A program made the position numbers and the translations under genes. The notes under the pieces were generated by a model, which saw only the letters and a program-made list of their open reading frames with translations, was not told where the DNA came from and ran no database searches. DNA of 35,728 nucleotides. Source: CAZAQS01 sp964486825 (GTDB lineage: Bacteria; Chloroflexota; Anaerolineae; Anaerolineales; UBA4823). Below, in pieces: positions 30,553 to 35,728 of the stretch (within the stretch, counting starts at the first letter, position 1; the number at the start of each line of letters is the position of its first letter). The stretch spans positions 1 through 35,728 of the forward strand of contig CAZAQS010000016.1 in assembly GCA_964486825.1 (NCBI GenBank). The letters run 5' to 3'.

Positions 30553-32160
30553 TTAAGGAGAAACTGAGCTAACAACCTGGTAAACGATGGCCTGATTGTC
30601 CCGGTAAACTTCGACCAATCCGGGGTCCTCGGCAGCGCGTTCGATGAAGGCTTCATGCTGGAGGTCAGTCAAAACGTATTGTCCCCCAAAGCGTGCCTCA
30701 ATGGAACGAGAGGGCTGCTCCAGCCTGCCCTGAGTGATCTCGACCCACTCGTCGTAGAGGTCGGCGTTATAGAGCTGTAAGTAGGTTGGGTCAAGCCCGA
30801 CCAGGTAGGTATTGTGGGTGTTGTAGAAAAAAAGGCGTGGGAAGTCATCCCAGTCGGTTTGGAATACTCGTCCTCCGGGCGGGGTGTTGGACTCTAGCCA
30901 GGCAGAAGCTTCACGATAAAAAGTGTAAGATTTGGATCCCCCAATGCTTTCCCTGGCATCATTATAGGTCAGCAGAAGGCCTGGAACGATGAAGACAGCC
31001 AGGATAATGGCTGGTAGATGTTTTCGGAGATAAGAATGGAGCTGGATCTTGGATGATTCATGGTCTCTTGCGTTCTGGGGATATCGGGAGTAGGCCAGGA
31101 TGATAGGCGACCAGGCAAAGGCCGCGAAAATCAGCGCGAAGGCCGGGAAGTATTCTATGAAACGCCGGGATTGGAACAGCATCAGTCCGAAAAGGCAGGC
31201 CAACAGAAAAGTTATTGTGGTGCGGACAGGCATCCGCCTTCCGGAAAGCCCCAAAGCCAACGCGCCGGCCATAAAAGCTACCAGTGCCAAAGGGGAGTTT
31301 CTCATCAGTTGTCCAGTGTTATACGGATACCATTCGCTGCCCACATTGACCGAGGTGGCCTCTACCAGCTTTGGCAGGATATGTTGATAAGCAAAGATAA
31401 TGTTAAATGGGAAGTACGGGTTGATGACCAGGCCCAGGAGAATGCCTGCTGCGGTATAGAATAGCGGGCGCAAAATCAGGCGGCCTTCGCTGACCCAGGT
31501 AGCGACAACGTATATCCCCGCCAATCCAAAGAGCAAGGGAAAGGCATTGTACAGCCAAACGTAGACAAAAGCCAGGTAAAGCAAACGATTGTGTTTTCCT
31601 GCCAGCAGCCAATCTAACCCGATCACGAGCATCAAGAGGGACAGAGATTGGGCGCGCGGGATGCTCATCCGGTAAATAAAGGCTTCTGAAATTGCCAGCA
31701 ACCCAAACGACCACAGCCAGGCATAGGGAACACGCTGGCGACGTAGCAAGCTCCAGAGCGCCAGAAAGGCCAGGCTGGCGAAGATTACGCTGGCCCATTT
31801 GGCTCCCAAACGAAGATCCCCATAAGTGAATGGTATCAAGGCTACGTGGAATAGGAAGTGGTGGTCGTAAAATTCGCGAGGGTTTAGGATGGTCAGCGGG
31901 AGCCAGCGGAAATCCGGTTTGAGTCCCTCCGTACGCATCACATAAGCCAGCTTGATATGGTAATAACCATCGTTGCCGGGCAAGTCGGGGGAAGTAAACT
32001 GTATAAGCGCCAGGAAGACCAACATAACCACCCAAATCGCCAGGCCTGGAAGCAGGGGTACAGCTCCTAATTTGGCCAGCCTGGCCAAATCTGGCAGGCG
32101 CGCTGGCGAAAGAGTTGTTCTCGATGGGGGAGAGAAGCTTGGATCGTCCTGGGATTGCAT
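30553..32160 (-). CDS. Multi-pass GT-C-like membrane protein
   Basis: 535 aa, about ten to twelve hydrophobic segments between residues 32 and 410, then a soluble C-terminal domain of about 125 residues. The first loop reads TSPDLPGNDGYYHIKLAYVM, similar to the Asp-containing loop of GT-C glycosyltransferases (STT3/ArnT style). The C-terminal part includes SNTPPGGRVFQTDWDDFPRL and YNTHNTYLVGLDPTYLQLYN, like domains that follow GT-C cores in bacterial membrane glycosyltransferases. A lipid-linked sugar transfer role is inferred, not proven. A second possibility is an uncharacterised multi-pass protein. It sits alone between the hyp operon and the ECF pair. Confidence 0.65.
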   Translation of the reverse strand: MQSQDDPSFSPPSRTTLSPARLPDLARLAKLGAVPLLPGLAIWVVMLVFLALIQFTSPDLPGNDGYYHIKLAYVMRTEGLKPDFRWLPLTILNPREFYDHHFLFHVALIPFTYGDLRLGAKWASVIFASLAFLALWSLLRRQRVPYAWLWSFGLLAISEAFIYRMSIPRAQSLSLLMLVIGLDWLLAGKHNRLLYLAFVYVWLYNAFPLLFGLAGIYVVATWVSEGRLILRPLFYTAAGILLGLVINPYFPFNIIFAYQHILPKLVEATSVNVGSEWYPYNTGQLMRNSPLALVAFMAGALALGLSGRRMPVRTTITFLLACLFGLMLFQSRRFIEYFPAFALIFAAFAWSPIILAYSRYPQNARDHESSKIQLHSYLRKHLPAIILAVFIVPGLLLTYNDARESIGGSKSYTFYREASAWLESNTPPGGRVFQTDWDDFPRLFFYNTHNTYLVGLDPTYLQLYNADLYDEWVEITQGRLEQPSRSIEARFGGQYVLTDLQHEAFIERAAEDPGLVEVYRDNQAIVYQVVSSVSP

Positions 32161-32176
32161 TCCGAATATTCTTTAA

Positions 32177-32214
32177 GGATGGCCTGCAAGCGGTGTGTGT
32201 CTTGCAGGCCATCC
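32177..32214 (-). terminator. Long perfect hairpin between the DUF5667 gene and the GT-C-like gene
   Basis: GGATGGCCTGCAAG (32177-32190) and CTTGCAGGCCATCC (32201-32214) make a perfect 14-bp stem with a 10-nt loop. On the minus strand only TTAAAG follows, so the T tract is poor. It may act as a terminator for the sigma/DUF5667 operon or as a processing or pause structure. Confidence 0.6.
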
Positions 32215-32266
32215 CGCTAACCGGAGCTAACCATTCAGACCAGTTCCGGATGATTTAGCCTGCGGC

Positions 32267-33574
32267 CTAGTCATCGTCATTATCGTTAGAGTTTCGATTT
32301 TGATTTTGGTTCTGATCCTGACTTTGATTATCGTTCTGGTTCCAGTTATGGTTGTTGTTCTGATTTTGGTATTGGTACTGGTTTTGATTGTCGTTCTGGT
32401 TCTGATATAGGTTCTGGTTTTGGTTCAGATTTTGATTCGCAACATTGTCGTTCCCATTCAGGTTCTGGTTCTGATTTTGGTTGCGGTTCTGGTTGTCATT
32501 CTCATTCGCGTTCGAGTTGGCATTGGCGTTGCTGTTGTCGTTCGCATTCAGGTTCGTGTTGCTGTTGACATTCTCATTCGTGTTCTCATTCATATTTGTG
32601 TTGCTATTAGCATTCTCATTGTCATTGCCCTGGCTGGCCCTGACCCGTTCGATCTCTCGGGCGGTAAGCGATCCATCCGCATTTTGGAATGCATGTACTT
32701 TGACGATGTCACCAAGGACAAAGGGTCCCTTCATCTCGGTCGCTGTATTCATCGTAATTGTTCTGCCCGCAATCACCCAGGTTTCCTGTCCAATACTTTC
32801 GATCGCGCCCGTGAACTCCAGCTCATCCGTCTTTCCAGTCTCCTGTGTGTTTTGAAGAGCACGCCTCATCTCAAGGCGCACGCTCTCCGGAACCTGGTCC
32901 AGCATTCCGCTCAGGGTGACGGCATAGCGGGTAAGTGCTTCCGAGACCTGCCCAGCCAGGATCGCAGCTTGCTCCGGATCTCCCTGGGCGATGGTTTCCA
33001 GTTCTGCCAGTGCGTTGCGGATATAGGTTTCGAACTCGGCAGTGGCGGTAGGGATGTTTTCAAAGCGGCCTTCTTCGATCAAAGCTGCGATTTCAACCAG
33101 CCGGCGCTCGGCGAATTCCATTTGTAATTGGGCGCGTACCGAGGCATCTCTGGCCAGGGCTACGCGTGTTTGTTCCAGGCTGGTTTTGACTGGGTACAAT
33201 ACATCTCCTGGCAATGAAGCCTGGGAGGCCAGGGCAGTCATTCCTGCTCCACCAAATAAGAAGGCCAGCAAAGTGATCAGGATGACGGCGCTGGTAAGTG
33301 TATAGCGTTGCTTACGACTGTTCATTAGTAAATCCCCTCTCTCGTTTTTATTGATATTATTCTTGTTTAATATACGTTCATACAACTTTACGAAAACACT
33401 ACCCTGCGGATGGGTAGGAGTGGCTAGCCCCAGGTTCTTCATCTCGGCCTGGAATTTCATCCTGCCCTTTTCTGCTGCTTCCGGGTTACGAGGTGGAGTC
33501 TGGCGGAGTTGTTCCAACAGCTCGAACAGGCGGGGGTCTATCTCATCGGAATGCAATTCATTATTTTGTGTCAT
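32267..33574 (-). CDS. DUF5667/DUF5666-type membrane protein with Asn-x repeat tail
   Basis: 435 aa. A soluble N-terminus (1-90, with LEQLRQTPPRNPEAAEKGR, typical of DUF5667 proteins) is followed by one transmembrane helix (about 94-116). A DUF5667 helical part (SLPGDVLYPVKTSLEQTRVA onward, about 118-235) and a DUF5666-like beta segment (FTGAIESIGQETWVIAGRTI, about 250-310) come next. From about residue 318 to the end nearly every second residue is Asn, alternating with Asp, Gln, Glu, Ser, Ala, Thr and Leu. The ECF sigma gene ends 3 nt upstream, so this is probably the partner that holds or senses for it, as in anti-sigma pairs. The tail is probably disordered and outside the cell. Confidence 0.82.
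   Translation of the reverse strand: MTQNNELHSDEIDPRLFELLEQLRQTPPRNPEAAEKGRMKFQAEMKNLGLATPTHPQGSVFVKLYERILNKNNINKNERGDLLMNSRKQRYTLTSAVILITLLAFLFGGAGMTALASQASLPGDVLYPVKTSLEQTRVALARDASVRAQLQMEFAERRLVEIAALIEEGRFENIPTATAEFETYIRNALAELETIAQGDPEQAAILAGQVSEALTRYAVTLSGMLDQVPESVRLEMRRALQNTQETGKTDELEFTGAIESIGQETWVIAGRTITMNTATEMKGPFVLGDIVKVHAFQNADGSLTAREIERVRASQGNDNENANSNTNMNENTNENVNSNTNLNANDNSNANANSNANENDNQNRNQNQNQNLNGNDNVANQNLNQNQNLYQNQNDNQNQYQYQNQNNNHNWNQNDNQSQDQNQNQNRNSNDNDDD
32282..32630 (-). repeat. Degenerate hexamer repeat encoding (Asn-x)n
   Basis: About 350 nt of near-tandem 6-nt units of the type GGTTCTGATTTTG or GTTGTCATTCTC on the plus strand encode AAY-NNN dipeptides on the minus strand. 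The x codons vary (Asp, Gln, Glu, Ser, Ala, Thr), so repeats are imperfect in bases but strict at every second codon. Replication slippage is likely to change its length. Confidence 0.8.
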
Positions 33575-33577
33575 CGT

Positions 33578-34114
33578 TCAGTCCTCCTGTTCCAGCAACA
33601 TTCTCCGCAAGGCATCCAGCGCCCGGTGCTGCAGGGCCCGGGTGGCCTGGCTTGTTTTTCCAATCAGGGCGCCAATTTCCTCGTGCTGCCAGCCCTCGTA
33701 AAAACGTAGGGTAATTACCTGGCGTTGCTCGGGAGTCAAATGGAACAAGGCCTTGCGTACGATCTCCCTTTGCTGGTTTTCAGCCACAATATTTAGTGGG
33801 CTTTCCAATTTGTCGTCCTCTAGCTCCGTCTGTAACTCTTCAAATGGCCGGCTGCGATAGTAATCATTGATCCAGTTGTGCGCCACACGGTAAAGATAGG
33901 CCTGTACATTGTCCTGCGGGCCGCCTCCCTTTTTCAAAGCCTGCAGAAAGCGACTAAAGGTCTCTGCCACACACTCTTCGGCTACATCTACATCATCGAG
34001 CAACCGTACAGCATAGCGGAACAACTTTGGGCTGTACTGCTCGTAGATCTCGATCAGATCTGAAGGATTGAACCGCAGGCTGTCTTGGATCCGTGGTAAT
34101 GTTTGTATTTGCAT
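33578..34114 (-). CDS. ECF-type RNA polymerase sigma factor
   Basis: 178 aa; ATG 34114 follows AGGA. Region 2 is FNPSDLIEIYEQYSPKLFRY to DVDVAEECVAETFSRFLQAL (about residues 16-62); the DLIEIYEQY and DAE-like stretch are standard. Region 4 (about 118-172) reads LTPEQRQVITLRFYEGWQHE then EIGALIGKTSQATRALQHRA, the HTH for the -35. It is an alternative sigma factor, normally held by an anti-sigma partner. The next gene, 3 nt away, encodes a membrane protein with a DUF5667 domain, a known pairing in Chloroflexota. The upstream 100 nt show no clear -35/-10 pair of the usual type. Confidence 0.9.
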   Translation of the reverse strand: MQIQTLPRIQDSLRFNPSDLIEIYEQYSPKLFRYAVRLLDDVDVAEECVAETFSRFLQALKKGGGPQDNVQAYLYRVAHNWINDYYRSRPFEELQTELEDDKLESPLNIVAENQQREIVRKALFHLTPEQRQVITLRFYEGWQHEEIGALIGKTSQATRALQHRALDALRRMLLEQED

Positions 34115-34235
34115 GCCATTTTTCCTGCTACTTATTAAGACGGAATATAGGCCTGAATGTGACGTTTTAGATAGGAATAATTAGAAATATTCTCCCATCG
34201 ACCTTGTTTTTCCATACCCCTACCCAAAGGTTACT

Positions 34236-34494
34236 CCCATTAATTGTTTGCTAATTATCTCACAGGTAGGACACCTGACCAGTGCGCTTCTCACCACCTG
34301 GCTGTTAACTCCCACTGGTTTCTTCTCGTTTTATATCCTTTACACGCTGATCTTTGTAGGCCTGATGGGAGTGACAGCGGCAGGTTTACCAACCCAATGA
34401 TGCTTTGTTCTCTTTTGGGGCGGGCGTCTACAGCCTGCCGGTTTTGGTAATCATCGTCGTCTTGAACCTGCGCGATCCAGTTTGGAAAGAATAA
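34236..34494 (+). pseudogene. Frameshifted membrane-protein relic
   Basis: This is the only sizeable stretch without an intact gene (34115-34556). Two adjoining frames encode membrane-like sequence. Frame one has SALLTTWLLTPTGFFSFYIL and IFVGLMGVTAAGLPTQ, ending in TGA at about 34399. Frame two continues as DALFSFGAGVYSLPVLVIIV and LNLRDPVWKE to TAA at 34494. Read together they form the C-terminal part of a multi-pass protein with a +1 or -1 shift near 34397. The start is not found. I do not recognise the family. Confidence 0.6.
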
Positions 34495-34503
34495 TGGATT
34501 TGT

Positions 34504-34545
34504 AAGCCCCTCTCATCGTTTTAGATTGGGAGGGGCTTTCTCTTC
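34504..34545. terminator. Bidirectional terminator
   Basis: AAGCCCCTC (34504-34512) pairs with GAGGGGCTT (34530-34538) around a 17-nt loop, followed on the plus strand by TCTCTT. It follows the membrane-protein relic and faces the end of the minus-strand 78-residue gene. Confidence 0.65.
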
Positions 34546-34556
34546 TATCCTTTATT

Positions 34557-34793
34557 CTAAACAGGGTCATCAAACTCAAAGCTTCGGAAATCTAACCTTT
34601 CGCCATACCGGTCCTGTAACCAGAAGCCTACTTTAACCAGATTGTCTCCCAGCTTCAAAAGAGTCCTTTCGTAAGCAGGAGGATGTTTTTCAAGGTCTCC
34701 CATTTTTGCCATGCGTCTTAGCTCGGAAGCTCTTAGCAGCTCGTCATGCCGGACCTGCAGCATCTTTTCTTCCACATACCAGTTGTTGAACAT
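34557..34793 (-). CDS. Small protein of unknown function (78 aa)
   Basis: 78 aa from ATG 34793 (MFNNWYVEEKMLQVRHDELL), with AGGAG 7 nt upstream. A GTG 15 nt earlier lies inside that site and is not chosen. The first half is helical and charged (VRHDELLRASELRRMAKMGD). The second half, GDNLVKVGFWLQDRYGERLD, is amphipathic. No cysteine motif or signal peptide is visible. A regular ribosome-binding site and the heptad-like helix suggest a real gene. It lies back-to-back with the CGNR regulator, so it may be controlled by it. Confidence 0.6.
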   Translation of the reverse strand: MFNNWYVEEKMLQVRHDELLRASELRRMAKMGDLEKHPPAYERTLLKLGDNLVKVGFWLQDRYGERLDFRSFEFDDPV

Positions 34794-34871
34794 ACAGCGT
34801 CTCCTCACCTAACTCTAGCTTGACCCCTTTTTAGATTTGCAGGTTATCCTTCACTCCCTTGGTTATTCTCA

Positions 34872-34900
34872 TTGACCAGGTTCGTATAACCTGCTATAAT
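34872..34900 (+). promoter_or_regulatory. Promoter of the CGNR regulator with palindromic operator
   Basis: TTGACC (34872-34877), a 17-nt spacer and TATAAT (34895-34900) form a near-perfect promoter. Its spacer is the palindrome CAGGTT-N5-AACCTG (34877-34893). A related site, ACAGG-N11-CCTGT (34921-34941), which repeats TATAACCTG, lies 47 bp downstream. Autoregulation by the downstream gene is the likely use. Confidence 0.6.
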
Positions 34901-34986
34901 ATTTTAGGTAGTTATATTTTACAGGGAAAATTATAACCTGTCAAGTACCTTTTGAAAGTTATAATATTCAATTTAGAGGAGATTGA

Positions 34987-35613
34987 ATGCAAGAGGCCCT
35001 TCACGCACATGGAGATACATACACTGCAGATTCAGGACATATCGTCCTGGATTATGCAAACACCCTTTCATGGAGGACGCGATCTGAAAAGGTCGAGTTC
35101 TTGAAAGGGTATACTGACCTGATAATTTGGGGCAAGATTACAGGCTTGTTGAATGAGGAACAAGCCAGATTCTATCTGGATGAGGAGCAACATTATCCTG
35201 AGCAAGCCACTTCGGTTTACCAACGCGCCATCACCTTACGGGAGGCGCTATATCGCATCCTGTCTGCTTTCTCAGTGGAGGCGCAACCAGAGTTGGCTGA
35301 TGTCGCCGTTCTGAATCAGGAGTTGGCACGAGCTATGCCTTACCGGAAGCTGGAATGGAAAGGTATAGGCTTCGAATGGAGCTGGGAAGAGGGGAATGGA
35401 CGACTCGACCGCCTGCTCTGGCAGGTGGTCGGAGCAGCTACTGATCTGCTGACATCGGATGCCCTTCATAGGGTTGGGGAATGCCAGGGCGTGGGCTGTG
35501 GTTGGCTATTTATCGATACCAGCAAGAACCACAGCCGGCGCTGGTGTGATATGGAGGGTTGCGGGAACCGGGCCAAAGCCCGCCGTCACTACAAGCGTAA
35601 ACAAGCTTCTTAA
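34987..35613 (+). CDS. CGNR zinc-finger transcriptional regulator (ABATE domain)
   Basis: 208 aa; ATG follows GAGGAG. The N-terminal stress-sensing ABATE domain (about residues 18-150) begins IVLDYANTLSWR, then KVEFLKGYTDLIIWG. The C-terminal zinc finger has Cys pairs C166/C171 and C187/C192 (CX4C twice), with the CGNR signature in CDMEGCGNRAKARRHYKRK and the preceding FIDTSKNHSRRWC. Such proteins are predicted DNA-binding regulators whose ABATE part senses a stress or ligand. Its own promoter carries a palindrome and a second half-site pair, suggesting self-repression. Confidence 0.92.
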   Translation: MQEALHAHGDTYTADSGHIVLDYANTLSWRTRSEKVEFLKGYTDLIIWGKITGLLNEEQARFYLDEEQHYPEQATSVYQRAITLREALYRILSAFSVEAQPELADVAVLNQELARAMPYRKLEWKGIGFEWSWEEGNGRLDRLLWQVVGAATDLLTSDALHRVGECQGVGCGWLFIDTSKNHSRRWCDMEGCGNRAKARRHYKRKQAS

Positions 35614-35645
35614 TCTTTATATACTTCGAAGAGAAGGGCATCCCT

Positions 35646-35675
35646 GTGGTTTACAGGAATTGAAATATAAACCAC
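35646..35675 (+). terminator. Hairpin after the CGNR gene
   Basis: GTGGTTTA (35646-35653) and TAAACCAC (35668-35675) form a perfect 8-bp stem with a 14-nt loop, 32 nt after the stop. No T run follows, so it may be a weak terminator or an operator for a gene beyond the window. Nothing else is seen in the last 53 bases. Confidence 0.35.
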
Positions 35676-35728
35676 CGGGTTCAGATATAAGGGGATTGAT
35701 TTGGGTGAGTGCTTGGGTTAGACGGTCA

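Noticed and set aside
30553..32160. Assignment as an oligosaccharyltransferase (STT3/PglB)
   Set aside because: The WWDYG motif is not visible; only a general GT-C-like character can be supported.
31403..32212. 269-aa minus-strand frame
   Set aside because: Same strand but a different frame from the GT-C-like gene; composition and motifs support the latter.
32275..32620. Repeats that look like a CRISPR array
   Set aside because: Units are 6 nt, degenerate, without spacers, and keep a reading frame: protein repeat instead.
32420..33127. 235-aa plus-strand frame rich in Val/Leu/Ile
   Set aside because: It is the reverse complement of the Asn-x repeat and DUF5667 gene; its hydrophobic look is a by-product of the repeat.
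34244..34450. 68-aa frame as a real gene
   Set aside because: The other two frames carry membrane-protein-like sequence; this one has no ribosome-binding site.

Overview
The window looks like a chromosomal segment from an Anaerolineae-type member of the Chloroflexota. This is inferred from gene content: a large MalT-like LuxR regulator, an ECF sigma factor followed by a DUF5667-type protein, a glycyl-radical hydroxyproline dehydratase, an 81-residue small protein of a type common in that phylum, and a CGNR zinc-finger regulator. No rRNA or tRNA gene, CRISPR array or insertion sequence was recognised.

Layout. (1) 1-2700: the end of nusG, then rplK-rplA-rplJ-rplL. Each gene of the L11/L1 pair is preceded by an RNA motif resembling the L1-binding stalk of 23S rRNA. 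L10 has a long leader that matches the known L10 leader and ends in an attenuator-like hairpin. rpoB does not follow rplL. (2) 2730-5010: an OmpR-type response regulator and a histidine kinase separated by an unusual 145-nt gap, closed by a strong terminator. (3) 5027-6760: a membrane protein and a lytic transglycosylase, divergent. Both promoters carry a LexA-like palindrome between -35 and -10. (4) 6830-11733: a five-gene minus-strand operon (two YihY paralogues, a sucrase/ferredoxin-like protein, a BNR propeller, an SDR) behind one clear promoter, then a membrane-anchored PD40 propeller. (5) 13290-15236: an acyl carrier protein and an acyl-AMP ligase. (6) 15251-18530: a minus-strand operon FRG-domain protein, ATC-hydrolase-like protein, dynamin-like GTPase. 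(7) 18644-21366: an eroding neighbourhood with three truncated genes (SnoaL-like, SDR, MBL-fold) among an intact Nudix hydrolase, aldo/keto reductase and small protein. (8) 21542-26470: the MalT-like regulator, a membrane-fused S41 peptidase, and a PAS protein. (9) 26479-30459: a glycyl-radical enzyme very like trans-4-hydroxy-L-proline dehydratase with its activase, next to a ferredoxin-type gene that has lost its 5' end. (10) 30553-34114: a GT-C-like membrane protein, and the ECF sigma factor with a DUF5667 protein carrying an extraordinary period-2 asparagine tail. (11) 34236-35613: a frameshifted membrane-protein relic, a small conserved-looking protein, and a CGNR regulator whose promoter spacer is a palindrome.

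The most interesting signals are the paired LexA-like operators, the duplicated L1-stalk mimics, the FRG/ATC-hydrolase/dynamin operon, the Asn-x repeat protein and the CGNR operator. Functions come from recognising motifs by eye. No database search was run.
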